Notes: a model not told the origin generated them from the letters alone. A DNA stretch of 35,219 nucleotides from UBA5177 sp002413265 (GCA_036752825.1 DAIORV010000008.1:1-35219), one strand, 5' to 3'. Counted from the stretch's first letter, positions 8,190 to 16,567 are shown. Made by a program: numbers and translations.

Positions 8190-9437
8190 ATGAAAAACGA
8201 GATCTCTTTGCCACTTGGCGGCCGATCCGGCGCGACTCGCGACAGCCAGAGCCCCATGGGACCAGATCTCGAGGGGCAGGACGTCGTGATCTCGGTCGTC
8301 ATGCCGTGTCTCGATGAAGAAGAGACAATCGGTGCCTGTGTCGAGAAGGCATTTGAAGGAATACGCCGTGCCGGCTTGCCAGGCGAGGTCATAGTCTCCG
8401 ATAACGGATCGACCGACCGCTCCGTCGAGATCGCTCGGGAGCTTGGGGCGCGTGTGATTAATCAACCGAATCGAGGGTATGGCAACGCCTACCGTGCGGG
8501 GTTTGATGCGGCTCGAGGCAAGTACATCGTCATGGGCGACTCGGACGACACCTACGACTTTACCGAGATCGATAAGTTCATTGAGAAACTCCGCGAGGGC
8601 AACGAGTACGTTCTCGGCTCACGCTTCAACGGACAAATTCTACCTGGGGCCATGCCGTGGCTGCACCAGTACATTGGAAATCCAGTTCTCACGGGAATTC
8701 TAAATTTCATGTTCGGGCTTCGAAGCTCGGACGCTCATTCGGGCTTTCGCGCGTTCAGCAAGGATGCATATCGCCGGATGCGGCTGCAGACAACCGGGAT
8801 GGAGTTCGCCAGCGAGCTCGTCATCAACGCCGCACGGGCCAAACTGAAAGTCGCAGAGGTACCCATCGTCTACTACCCGCGGGGTGGGGAGTCGAAGCTG
8901 CGGTCCTTCCGGGACGGCTGGCGCCACCTTCGTTTCATGCTCATGTACAGTCCGGATCATCTGTTTTTGGTCCCGGGAGCCGTGCTTTTTCTGGTGGGGC
9001 TCATAGGCATGCTGGCCTTACTCCCCGGTCCCAAGGTGATCAACGGGCACGTCATCGACTATCACTTCATGTTTGTCTTCAGCTCGCTCGCAATCGTGGG
9101 CTTCCAGGTTTTGCTGACCGGTTTCTATGCAAAGGCCTACGCCTTCACGCACCGATTTGCGCCCGACGACCGCATGATCCAGCTTTTCTACCGTCACTTT
9201 TCGCTTGAGGAGTGGCTCATCGGCGGGTTCTTAGTGTTCTTGCTGGGCCTGGGCATCGATGTCGCGATTGTATTGCAATGGGCCCAGAATGGCTTCAAAA
9301 ATCTCTTTGCGGTTCGCGAGGCTCTGCTCGCGTTGACGCTCACCGTCATCGGACTTCAGCTCGTCTTCTCGTCGTTCTTGCTGAGCATTTTGAACATCAC
9401 CAGTAAGCCGGTCGAACTTCCGACCGAAGTCGACTAG
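8190..9437 (+). CDS. Family 2 glycosyltransferase, dolichol-/polyprenyl-phosphate mannose synthase-like, with C-terminal membrane domain
   Basis: A 415-residue membrane glycosyltransferase that should move a sugar from a nucleotide donor to polyprenyl phosphate. The GT-A domain begins at VVISVVMPCLDEEETIGACV (32-51), continues with VIVSDNGSTDRSVEIA and NRGYGNAYRAG, and has the metal-binding acidic motif GDSDDTYDF (116-124). YVLGSRF and the DAHSGFRAF motif are typical of DPM/DPG-synthase-like enzymes. After about residue 260 there are four hydrophobic segments, more than the usual two of GtrB/DPM types. ATG 8190 was chosen over an in-frame TTG at 8118 because the extra residues are not family-like. 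It is followed after 10 bases by a methyltransferase gene, so the pair probably form an operon. Donor sugar is unknown; polyprenyl-linked sugars would serve the GT-C-like proteins nearby. Confidence 0.9.
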   Translation: MKNEISLPLGGRSGATRDSQSPMGPDLEGQDVVISVVMPCLDEEETIGACVEKAFEGIRRAGLPGEVIVSDNGSTDRSVEIARELGARVINQPNRGYGNAYRAGFDAARGKYIVMGDSDDTYDFTEIDKFIEKLREGNEYVLGSRFNGQILPGAMPWLHQYIGNPVLTGILNFMFGLRSSDAHSGFRAFSKDAYRRMRLQTTGMEFASELVINAARAKLKVAEVPIVYYPRGGESKLRSFRDGWRHLRFMLMYSPDHLFLVPGAVLFLVGLIGMLALLPGPKVINGHVIDYHFMFVFSSLAIVGFQVLLTGFYAKAYAFTHRFAPDDRMIQLFYRHFSLEEWLIGGFLVFLLGLGIDVAIVLQWAQNGFKNLFAVREALLALTLTVIGLQLVFSSFLLSILNITSKPVELPTEVD

Positions 9438-9447
9438 GCAGCGGCAG

Positions 9448-10191
9448 TTGTCCGCGGGAGACTTGATCGTCGAGGCCGAAACCCCCCTACCCGGACCCAT
9501 CGCGCTACAGATCCAGCAGGTGCTTTCGACTGCTCACAATTACAACCGTTGGATCTACTCCCAGATCGAGCCGTTTCTCGGCAACCGGATTCTCGATGTG
9601 GGATGCGCCATAGGCAATATCACTCAGTTCTACGCTGACCGCGAGCTGATCATTGGTGTGGACGTCGTTTCAGAGGAGCTGGAGGTCGCGAGGGAGAGGT
9701 TCAAGGACAAGAACTACGAGGCCCATCATATGGATGTCAGCTCGGATGCGCTGAGAGACTTTCGGTCACGCGACCTGGACACGGCCGTCTGCCTGAATGT
9801 GCTGGAACACGTCGAGGACGATGTCCACGCGCTTCAGAACATCTCGCACAGCCTCGCCCCAGGCGCCCGCATCTGTCTCTTGGTGCCGGTGAACAAGTGG
9901 CTCTTTGGTCCGATGGACGCCATCGACCACCACTATCGGCGTTACACGAAGTCGGAGCTCAATCTAAAAGTTCGGGAGGCGGGCCTGACGGTCGAGCATC
10001 AGAATTACTTCAATCTGCTCGGCATCCCTGCCTGGTTCTTTACTAACAGAATTATGCGCCGCTCTCTGGCTGCCCCGGTACAGTACTCGCTGTACGACAG
10101 TCTCGTGCCGATTCTCAGCAGAATCGAGCGGCTCGTGTCCCCGCCAACGGGTCTTTCATTGGTGACCATCTGCAAGACACCCGCCGCCTAG
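9448..10191 (+). CDS. Class I SAM-dependent methyltransferase
   Basis: A 247-residue Rossmann-fold methyltransferase. Motif I is ILDVGCAIGNIT (48-59), the acidic end of strand 2 is IIGVDVVSEELEVARERF, and the post-motif region contains HHMDVSS and CLNVLEHVEDD, matching the UbiE/type-11 methyltransferase group. LLVPVNKWLFGPMDAIDHHYRRYTK is a stretch often seen in methyltransferases of glycan clusters, with HHYRRY near the acceptor site. There is no ATG at the right place: the TTG at 9448 is 10 bases after the glycosyltransferase stop, and another TTG at 9463 lies after GGGAG, so the exact start is uncertain. The context suggests it methylates a sugar or lipid-linked intermediate, which is inference. 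Confidence 0.88.
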   Translation: MSAGDLIVEAETPLPGPIALQIQQVLSTAHNYNRWIYSQIEPFLGNRILDVGCAIGNITQFYADRELIIGVDVVSEELEVARERFKDKNYEAHHMDVSSDALRDFRSRDLDTAVCLNVLEHVEDDVHALQNISHSLAPGARICLLVPVNKWLFGPMDAIDHHYRRYTKSELNLKVREAGLTVEHQNYFNLLGIPAWFFTNRIMRRSLAAPVQYSLYDSLVPILSRIERLVSPPTGLSLVTICKTPAA

Positions 10192-10206
10192 ACGCCTCTC
10201 GCTACC

Positions 10207-10229
10207 ACGCGATCTCCTCCTAATCGCGT
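10207..10229 (+). terminator. Short hairpin after the methyltransferase gene
   Basis: Arms ACGCGAT and ATCGCGT (7 base pairs, perfect) enclose a 9-base loop and are followed by TTTCTT. It starts 15 bases after the methyltransferase stop. The T-tract is weak, so it may be only a partial terminator ahead of the RNA-like element downstream. Confidence 0.35.
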
Positions 10230-10234
10230 TTCTT

Positions 10235-10375
10235 ACCCTACTCCAATGAGGCTCAAACGTGGCGTCAATGTTGTGGGAGTAATCTCGGGAGGAGAGTAGA
10301 CGTGCGCTGAATGGAGCGAGCGGCTCCCTTCACCACCTGAGACCAAAAAGGGGCGCGAGAAACGCGCCCCTTTTT
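10235..10375 (+). ncRNA. Candidate small structured RNA ending in an intrinsic terminator
   Basis: This non-coding stretch folds by eye into a chain of helices on the plus strand. TACTCC (10239-10244) pairs with GGAGTA (10276-10281). CTCGGGAGG (10284-10292) pairs with CCACCTGAG (10333-10341) with one A-A mismatch and one G-U pair. Inside it TGAATGGAGC (10308-10317) and GCTCCCTTCA (10323-10332) form a 10-bp stem with one mismatch, stacked directly on the outer helix and leaving a 15-base purine-rich bulge (10293-10307). Three bases later the terminator begins. No plus-strand gene follows, so a free small RNA or a processed 3' UTR RNA fits better than a riboswitch. No promoter was clear. I do not recognise a known RNA family. 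Confidence 0.33.
10345..10375. terminator. Perfect bidirectional intrinsic terminator
   Basis: AAAAAGGGGCGCG (10345-10357) and CGCGCCCCTTTTT (10363-10375) are exactly complementary over 13 bases around the loop AGAAA. The T-tract is present on either strand, so it can end rightward transcription from the methyltransferase/RNA side and leftward transcription of the DUF2079 gene, whose stop codon is 12 bases away. Confidence 0.9.
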
Positions 10376-10387
10376 GATTCCGCGCAA

Positions 10388-12382
10388 CTACCAGGAAAGC
10401 GTCTGGGTGCCCACCGAAGTCAAGGCGCCACGATGCTGCCAAGCCGTCCCGCACGATGGACGCGTGAGCCCGGGCTGAATGCTGAGCTGAAGTTCGGCCA
10501 TGCCGGGGTCATTCGACTGCGTCTCGAGTGGCTGCATGGCGACTCGGTAGGTGTGTCCGCCAATCCACTTCGTGGTTGGAAGCCAATAAAGGCTTGCCGA
10601 CATCGAGCAACCAATCTCTCTGCCCGCCTGGATCTCGAAAATGACAGGAATGTAGTTGCCCGGGTGTGATGAATGGGACCGCAGATAGATGTTGTACTCG
10701 AGATTTGGTATTCGATGGTTTGGCTGGTCGGTCCGGGCGACGTCGTAACCCACCAGCTGCATTTCGTTGATCTGGCCGCCGAGAGGCTGCTGTGGACGCG
10801 CCTGGTCGGCCCTCATGAAGCCGTAGAACGATGCAGGAATTCGTTTGTTCCCAGCCCCTCTGCGAAGGTAAATCAGACCATCCCTCGCCGCCACCACTCC
10901 CCAACCTTGATGAAGCAGCTCCATCGCTTTGGCGTGAATGTCGGGGAGAGGTTGGGCGTACTCCGGAGCCGAGATATCCAAAACGACGTCATTCGCGGGA
11001 ACGAGTGGGGGCTGCCTCCCGGTGTCAGCGAACAGATACAGATAATGCCTGCTACTGAGGTGGGGATCCAGCTGATCTTGGGTTGAAACCGGTGCCCCGG
11101 GCGGCACCATCGAAACAAAACGGTCCGCCAGTCGCTGGTGCGGACCGATCGATACCACCGCGTAGTTTGGCCCGATTGGCGTGTAACCGAACGCGTTTTG
11201 GGTCACCAGCGCCGCAAGCAGGACGTACAAGGCCACAGCTACCGTCGCCCGCCGAGCGGGCACCGCTCGGCCCAGCAGCTGTCGGGCGCGGGCTGCTCCA
11301 ACTATCGAGGCAACCACCACCACCGAGATCAGCTCGGCCGAATTGTCACCAACTCCCGAGTACATGTGAAAATCGCTGCTCAAGAGATTGAGGACGAAGG
11401 TCGGAGCCCCGAGGAGCAGAATCTCGGGCGCCAGCAAAGCGAGGAGCCCCGCGGGAATCAGCAGGTACCGAACATAGTCCGCTTTCGGCCAAATAAGAAG
11501 ATGACTTGCAATAGCCCGCGGGTCGTGAAGGATGGTGTGGATCACCCCACCAATACCGTGCCCTGATCCCTCCAAATAGCCATAGCGGGTGTGAAGGTAC
11601 GTCAGCGTACCCGGCTGTCGATAGTGATGCTCTATGACGAACACGGCGAACAACGACCACAGGATGCCCGCGACCGCTGTCAGGAGGCCAATTCTCCGTT
11701 CGCTCTGAACTTTGGCTATGTACAGACCGAACAAGGCCACGGTCAAGCCGATCTCCTCTTTCGTCGCCATCGCCAGCAGGCAACACACCGCAAAAGGCAG
11801 ATACTGGCGTCGATAGGCAAACAAAAATGCGGCGATGAGCAACGGCGTTGCCAGCGCCACGGGGTGGAATTCGTAAAGGTTCATCGCCTCCAAGGTCGGA
11901 AAAAGCAGATAGACGAGACTGAAGATCACTCCAGCGAGGGCGCTCGACAACACGTCTCGAGCGAGCAGGTACGTCGGTACGGCTCCCAGCGCCAGGGCCG
12001 CGGTTTGCAGCACTATCAAGCTCTCTGGGCCTGGATGTATGAGATAGGAGAGCGACAACAGTGGAAATATCGGCTCTACATGGAACGAGAGGCGAGTCGT
12101 CGTCCCCCAGGCTTCGAGCTGCCACGGAAGACGGATATTGGTGAAAAAGAAGGGATGCCCGTGTATCGTGTTCCACGCAGCCTGCCCCATGTTGCCCATG
12201 TCAAGCGCGTGCATCTGGTATCCCCAGTAGCGGCGGAGACTCAGCCATCCGAAGAGCATTCCGTAGCCAAAGGCGAAGAGCCCAACCAGCCCTAGCGCTA
12301 GTGCATCGATCGTCGAAATCCGCGAGGTCGCGCCGATAGACGGTTGATCGTCGCGCTCCTGCGCCGTGGCCGGACTTGACAT
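10388..12382 (-). CDS. DUF2079 multi-pass membrane protein (putative GT-C-type glycosyltransferase), paralogue 1
   Basis: A 664-residue integral membrane protein with about ten hydrophobic segments followed by a soluble C-terminal region. Family hallmarks are LDMGNMGQAAWNTIHGHP after the first membrane segment, SFHVEPIFPLL, ESLIVLQTAALALGAVPTYLLAR, YEFHPVALATPLL and MATKEEIG. The family is distantly related to GT-C glycosyltransferases that use polyprenyl-linked sugars; the early Asp and the HVEP His/Glu are likely functional, but chemistry is unproven. The C-terminal 130 residues look like a beta-sandwich (YWLPTTKWIGGHTYRVAM). ATG 12382 was chosen since TATAAT lies 9 bases upstream, implying leaderless mRNA; an upstream frame to 12478 would add 32 non-membrane residues. 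A second copy lies at 29394-31373. Confidence 0.88.
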   Translation of the reverse strand: MSSPATAQERDDQPSIGATSRISTIDALALGLVGLFAFGYGMLFGWLSLRRYWGYQMHALDMGNMGQAAWNTIHGHPFFFTNIRLPWQLEAWGTTTRLSFHVEPIFPLLSLSYLIHPGPESLIVLQTAALALGAVPTYLLARDVLSSALAGVIFSLVYLLFPTLEAMNLYEFHPVALATPLLIAAFLFAYRRQYLPFAVCCLLAMATKEEIGLTVALFGLYIAKVQSERRIGLLTAVAGILWSLFAVFVIEHHYRQPGTLTYLHTRYGYLEGSGHGIGGVIHTILHDPRAIASHLLIWPKADYVRYLLIPAGLLALLAPEILLLGAPTFVLNLLSSDFHMYSGVGDNSAELISVVVVASIVGAARARQLLGRAVPARRATVAVALYVLLAALVTQNAFGYTPIGPNYAVVSIGPHQRLADRFVSMVPPGAPVSTQDQLDPHLSSRHYLYLFADTGRQPPLVPANDVVLDISAPEYAQPLPDIHAKAMELLHQGWGVVAARDGLIYLRRGAGNKRIPASFYGFMRADQARPQQPLGGQINEMQLVGYDVARTDQPNHRIPNLEYNIYLRSHSSHPGNYIPVIFEIQAGREIGCSMSASLYWLPTTKWIGGHTYRVAMQPLETQSNDPGMAELQLSIQPGLTRPSCGTAWQHRGALTSVGTQTLSW

Positions 12383-12391
12383 AGCGGGCAA

Positions 12392-12397
12392 ATTATA
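12392..12397 (-). promoter_or_regulatory. TATAAT -10 element for a leaderless DUF2079 transcript
   Basis: A perfect TATAAT on the minus strand ends 9 bases before the ATG at 12382. A -10 element there would start the mRNA within about 3 bases of the ATG. No good -35 hexamer is seen upstream. This also supports the chosen start codon. Confidence 0.5.
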
Positions 12398-12471
12398 CGG
12401 GCGGGCTGTTGCCCCTTCTCGTCGGCCTCTGGTAGCCTGTCCACATATTCGGGCTGGGGAAGAGGCAGCGT

Positions 12472-14832
12472 CTGACACGTAGTCGTCCGGGCATTCGCGC
12501 GCTTGGCGCCGCGAGCATTATTCTTCTGTGCTTGGTGCAGTCCGCACACGGCAGCGCCATCGCGATACTGCCTCCGGTCGCCAACGCCGATGGCAGGCTC
12601 GGGCTGTGCAACGTGTTGGCCGGCTCTTCGAAATTAGGGACCTCGTGGGCCGCCATGGCGTACAACGCGGGTGCCCGCATCAACCGGTGGGAGTTCCGCT
12701 GGGACCGCTTGGAGAAGAAGCGCGGGGTGTGGAATTTCTCTGCCGATGACCCTGTGGTTGCGTCTGACTCTGCCAACCAGCTCTCGACCCTCGGCATTCT
12801 CATTGGGACTCCCGGCTGGGCGGTCGCATCGGGCAGGCGACCCGGCAACGGTGTGCCGGCTGGTCTCTACCGCGATCCCTCAGACCCTCGTAATCTCTGG
12901 GCCGCTTATGTTCGTGGAACGGTGCGCCACTATGCGGGCCAGGTCAGCACCTGGGAGGTATGGAACGAGCCCGATCTCTCCTTCTTCTGGAGTGGAAACG
13001 CCCGCGACTACTTCAGACTCCTGAAAGTGGCCGACCTCGTCATTGCCTCCGTCGACCCCTCGGCCAAGGTATCAGCGGCTGGTATGGTCGCACCGGATCT
13101 TCAATTCTTTACGCGAGTGCTCCAGATCGCCCGCGCCGACCCGGGATGGCAAGCCAACCACGGCTACTTTGATGTCACCGCCTGGCACGCGTATGGACCA
13201 GCCCGGTTGCTCTACGACAACGTGACGCGCATCCGCACCGTGCTAAACGACTATGGATACCTGGGTACGCCCATATGGATCACGGAGGACGGGTTTCCGT
13301 CCTCAAATCCAAATGGTGAGCCAAGGCAAGCTGCCTACGTACTGCAAACCATCGTGTACGCGCTCGCCGCCGGGGCCAGCAAGGTGTTCGTTTATCGTGC
13401 TAGCGACGACCCCTTGCCGAAGACCTGGGGACTGATTTCCGCCGCCGGTCTGCCTCGACAGGGATACGTGGCGTTTCAGGTGGCGGCACGCTTTCTGTCC
13501 GGCACCAGGGTCCCCGCCTACGCGCCAACCGACCAGCTCGAGCGTTTCACATTCTATGCCGCGACCACGCGCGTCACCATTCTCTGGAACCACTCCACCC
13601 AGGATCGAACTGTCAACGTCGACGCTGCCGGCCCTTCCGCCACTCTCATCGACTGGACGGGCGCACTAACCATTCTGCAGTCAGTGAACGGCCAGTTTCG
13701 GCTGTCGCTTCCCGGTGCGGCCTACAACGCCGGCGTCGATACCCAGGGCAAGGTGGTCGGAGGTCCCCCGGAGCTATTGCTCGAAGACAACATTGTTCCC
13801 ACCGGGATTGCGGGCACCTCCTATATCTCTCCCCTGACGGGCATATCGCGACGTTTGCTGCTCTTCAACGACGGATCGATGCCCGAGACAGCTGTGGTCG
13901 CATCCACTCTGCGCTCCAAGCAGCGGGAAGTCGTGCAGCTTGCGCCCGCCAGCTCAAAGTCCATCGACCTCGACCTTCTCTCCGGGGAAGGCTACGGAGG
14001 CGCGTACCGCATCTCCTCCACGTCAACCATTTCCGGAGCAGCCGTCTCAGATCGCGCCTCATCGCTGCCGACTTCGGCGTCTCCCATTTGGTCCATTGCT
14101 TCATCAGTCCACAACGTGACGATCAGCAACCCGGCCCCGCGGCCCACGCAAGCTCAGGTCATGGCTTATGGGCGGCACGGCCGCCTGGTTGCACATTCAT
14201 CTCTGCGCCTGCAGGCGTTTGGCTCCGCCGCCTGGCACGTCCCCACAGCGTTTCGACTCGCCTCTCTATCCCTCTCGGTCGAGGCTCCTGGCGGTGTGGT
14301 CGTCTCTCCCTTCGACTCTCGAGCGGCTGCTCAGCCGTCGCCACAGAACACCTGGTACGCCATCAAACCCGAAACGTCGCTGAGGCTTTTCAATCCGTCA
14401 GCGACGGCCACCGCTCATACGAGCGTTCGTTTCCTCGGTAGTGAAGCAGTGCAGTCCGAGCAAGTGGTCCTCTTACCGCATCACACGGCGCAAATCTCCA
14501 CGCAGCACGCAAGCGAGGCGACGCTCTCGTCAGACAGTGGCATAGTGGCTGGATACTCCAGTCCTGCGACACATTCTGGGCTCGTGGCCGCCGCAAACAC
14601 TCGAGTGTCCCTCACCTCCACGCCCGCAGCCCCGAATGTGGCGGTATTCAACCCCGGTGAAACGGCTGCGCACGTTAGCCTGGATGTCGTAAACAAGCAG
14701 AGCGTCAAGACACTTACCGCAGTTGTGCCTCCCGGCGCGGTATCCAGCATCGCAGTGCAATCCAAGAGTGATGCGCCCCGCGGCGTCATTCTCACAAGTG
14801 ACCTCCCGGTTGCCGCCTCGCCGCTATCCTAG
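12472..14832 (+). CDS. Secreted clan-A (TIM-barrel) glycoside hydrolase-like protein, probable CTG start
   Basis: A TIM-barrel hydrolase of the GH5/GH39-like clan A followed by about 400 residues of beta-rich modules. Numbered from a CTG at 12472 (786 residues), the acid/base motif WEVWNEPD has E166, and WITEDGF has nucleophile E272, on the expected strands 4 and 7; WHAYGP lies between. The first conventional start (TTG 12532) falls inside a signal-peptide-like segment: upstream codons encode RSRPGIRALGAASIILLCLV, then QSAHGSA. The frame is open back to 12436 but has no ATG, GTG or TTG, and the CTG is 6 bases after AGAGG, so I infer a CTG start. The C-terminal region has repeats like VTISNPAPRPTQAQV and VAVFNPGETAAHVSLDV, similar to cell-surface adhesive modules. 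A PIG-V-like gene follows after 17 bases. Confidence 0.8.
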   Translation: MTRSRPGIRALGAASIILLCLVQSAHGSAIAILPPVANADGRLGLCNVLAGSSKLGTSWAAMAYNAGARINRWEFRWDRLEKKRGVWNFSADDPVVASDSANQLSTLGILIGTPGWAVASGRRPGNGVPAGLYRDPSDPRNLWAAYVRGTVRHYAGQVSTWEVWNEPDLSFFWSGNARDYFRLLKVADLVIASVDPSAKVSAAGMVAPDLQFFTRVLQIARADPGWQANHGYFDVTAWHAYGPARLLYDNVTRIRTVLNDYGYLGTPIWITEDGFPSSNPNGEPRQAAYVLQTIVYALAAGASKVFVYRASDDPLPKTWGLISAAGLPRQGYVAFQVAARFLSGTRVPAYAPTDQLERFTFYAATTRVTILWNHSTQDRTVNVDAAGPSATLIDWTGALTILQSVNGQFRLSLPGAAYNAGVDTQGKVVGGPPELLLEDNIVPTGIAGTSYISPLTGISRRLLLFNDGSMPETAVVASTLRSKQREVVQLAPASSKSIDLDLLSGEGYGGAYRISSTSTISGAAVSDRASSLPTSASPIWSIASSVHNVTISNPAPRPTQAQVMAYGRHGRLVAHSSLRLQAFGSAAWHVPTAFRLASLSLSVEAPGGVVVSPFDSRAAAQPSPQNTWYAIKPETSLRLFNPSATATAHTSVRFLGSEAVQSEQVVLLPHHTAQISTQHASEATLSSDSGIVAGYSSPATHSGLVAAANTRVSLTSTPAAPNVAVFNPGETAAHVSLDVVNKQSVKTLTAVVPPGAVSSIAVQSKSDAPRGVILTSDLPVAASPLS

Positions 14833-14849
14833 ACCGGGAGGACGATCCG

Positions 14850-16109
14850 GTGAATGGTGCGGCCGTCGCTGATCGCACGGAGCCTCAACCGCGTGGCGGT
14901 CAACGCAGCCGCACCGACGAGCTAAAGGCTTGGCTTACGGCTCCGGCCTCGGTCGTGCCCCTCCGCGTCTGGATAGTCACGCGGCTGATGTTCGCTGTTC
15001 TCACCTACTTCGGCGTCATTCTCTTCAACAGCGTGCTTCACGGAGCTCACCCCTCGTTCACTCACAGCTTTTTATCGGCCTGGCACAACCCAATAAGCCA
15101 TGGAGGCTGGGATACCAACTGGTACCTGCAGATCGCGGAGCGCGGATACCACTGGAAAAACCCGGCAGGTACGACGCCGGCGGCCTTCTTTCCCCTGTAT
15201 CCGCTCCTCATTCACGTTGGCACCGCTGTGACCCATCACTCGTCGCTCTTGATTGCCCTGTTGATCTCCAACCTCTCCTTCCTGGCTGCCCTCGGCTATC
15301 TCTATCGCCTAACCGTCTGGGAGCTGGGCAAACAAACGGCCGCTCGCGTGGTCCTCTACATCGCCATCTTCCCCACGGCGCTCTTCTTTTTCGCCGGCTA
15401 CAGCGAATCACTCTTCCTTGTCCTCACTGTGGCCTGCTTCTACCACATGCGCCGCCGCCAGTGGCTCCTTGCCGGTTTTTTCGGGGGACTGGCCTCAGCA
15501 ACCAGAGTTACCGGAGTGCTGCTCTTCGTACCGTATGTGTACGAGTACGGGCGCGCTTGCAACTTTCGCCCCCGAGAAATGCTCCGCGGTTTCGGCGTCC
15601 CCGGAGCCCTACTGATCCCGTTGGGGCTCGCGGGGTTCATGCTGTACCTGCAGCGCGCCGTCGGTGACCCAATCGCCTTCAGCCACGGACAAGAAGCCTG
15701 GCAGAAGATCCTCACGCTGAAGTTGTGGGCCGGCTTTGCCGAGACGGTTCGTCAGGTGGTTTCGGTTCAGCCGCCGGCGTCCTTCTACGAGGCACACAAT
15801 CTCATTAACGGCGGTATCGGCCTCATTTTCCTGATCGCCTCCGTGCTCGCCGCGCGGCGCCTTCCGGCTTCCTACAGCCTCTACGTCGCTGCCTTCTGGG
15901 TTGTGACATTGGCCAGTCCGGCAATGGCCGGAGGATATCCTGTCCCCCTGATTTCACTCTCGCGCTACGTGCTGACTCTGTTCCCGGTATTCATGTATTT
16001 CGGTCTGCTGGGCCGCCGTCGAGACGCTCACGACGCGTACGTCGTACTTTCGGCCGGACTACTTTCGCTTTTCACGGTTCAGTTCCTCATTGGAGGGTGG
16101 ATCGTCTAG
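14850..16109 (+). CDS. PIG-V-like mannosyltransferase (GT-C membrane protein)
   Basis: A 419-residue membrane protein with about nine to ten hydrophobic segments. WDTNWYLQIAERGYHW after the first membrane segment, AAFFPLYPLLI, IFPTALFFFAGYSESLFL and GGLASATRVTGVLLF match the GPI mannosyltransferase 2 (PIG-V/GPI18) family as found in bacteria, which use polyprenyl-phosphate sugars. The WD of the first loop carries the likely catalytic acidic residue. The GTG start has GGGAGG 8 bases upstream and sits 17 bases after the hydrolase gene, suggesting one operon. The stop codon TAG overlaps the stop of the opposing dUTPase gene (16106-16109). Bacterial relatives are poorly characterised, so the donor and acceptor are unknown. 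Confidence 0.87.
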   Translation: MNGAAVADRTEPQPRGGQRSRTDELKAWLTAPASVVPLRVWIVTRLMFAVLTYFGVILFNSVLHGAHPSFTHSFLSAWHNPISHGGWDTNWYLQIAERGYHWKNPAGTTPAAFFPLYPLLIHVGTAVTHHSSLLIALLISNLSFLAALGYLYRLTVWELGKQTAARVVLYIAIFPTALFFFAGYSESLFLVLTVACFYHMRRRQWLLAGFFGGLASATRVTGVLLFVPYVYEYGRACNFRPREMLRGFGVPGALLIPLGLAGFMLYLQRAVGDPIAFSHGQEAWQKILTLKLWAGFAETVRQVVSVQPPASFYEAHNLINGGIGLIFLIASVLAARRLPASYSLYVAAFWVVTLASPAMAGGYPVPLISLSRYVLTLFPVFMYFGLLGRRRDAHDAYVVLSAGLLSLFTVQFLIGGWIV

Positions 16110-16546
16110 CCCGTGCTGCCGAAGCCTCCCCGATTGGAGCGCTCAGTCGCGAAGACTTCGACCCAGCTCCACGGGGCAAGCGGCACCAGAAGTCCCTGCG
16201 CGACGCGTTCGCCCCGCTCCAAGGTCACCTGCTTGTCGCCGAAGTTCAGGACCTGGATTTGTATCTCGTCGTCCGGACCGCAGTAGTCCGGGTCAATTAC
16301 CCCAATACCGTTGGGCATGATCAGACTCTTGCGCCGCGGGGTACTGCTTCTCAGTGCGACGACCAGAACGTGCCCATCGGGCACCCTGACGATTACATTG
16401 GACGGCACGAGTTCAATCGACCCTGGGGCGACAACGATCGTGCTCCTGCAGTAGAGGTCGAAGCCTGCTGCCCCTGCAGTCGCAGGCATAGGCAATGGAA
16501 GGCTTTCGTCTATCCGTGTGATCTCCACCTGCAAGGGCTCTATCAC
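16106..16546 (-). CDS. dut: dUTP diphosphatase (dUTPase)
   Basis: A 146-residue trimeric dUTPase that converts dUTP to dUMP and pyrophosphate, keeping uracil out of DNA and supplying dTMP synthesis. All five motifs are seen: AAGFDLYC (26-33), LRSSTPRRKSL (65-75, in place of the commoner RSGLA form), NGIGVIDPDYCGPDDEIQIQ (79-98), GERVAQGLLVP (112-122) and the flexible C-terminal RSNRGGFGSTG (136-146). The GTG start lacks a clear ribosome site and lies 21 bases after the stop of the His-rich protein gene, so translation may depend on that gene. The stop overlaps the PIG-V-like gene stop on the other strand by four bases, leaving no room for a terminator. Confidence 0.93.
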   Translation of the reverse strand: MIEPLQVEITRIDESLPLPMPATAGAAGFDLYCRSTIVVAPGSIELVPSNVIVRVPDGHVLVVALRSSTPRRKSLIMPNGIGVIDPDYCGPDDEIQIQVLNFGDKQVTLERGERVAQGLLVPLAPWSWVEVFATERSNRGGFGSTG

Positions 16547-16567
16547 GTCAGGGAAGCTCGAAACTAA

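Noticed and set aside
10284..10341. Glycine or TPP riboswitch
   Set aside because: Short similarities (GGGAGAG-like, CTGAGA-like) do not extend to the conserved cores of either class.
10284..10375. T-box riboswitch
   Set aside because: The AGAGTAG bulge and ACC...CCTGAG strand recall stem I, but there is no TGGNACCGCG antiterminator sequence, no specifier GAA motif and no rightward gene downstream.
11346..12176. 276-codon frame inside the first DUF2079 gene
   Set aside because: Same-strand shadow frame with Arg/Ser-rich composition and no domain.
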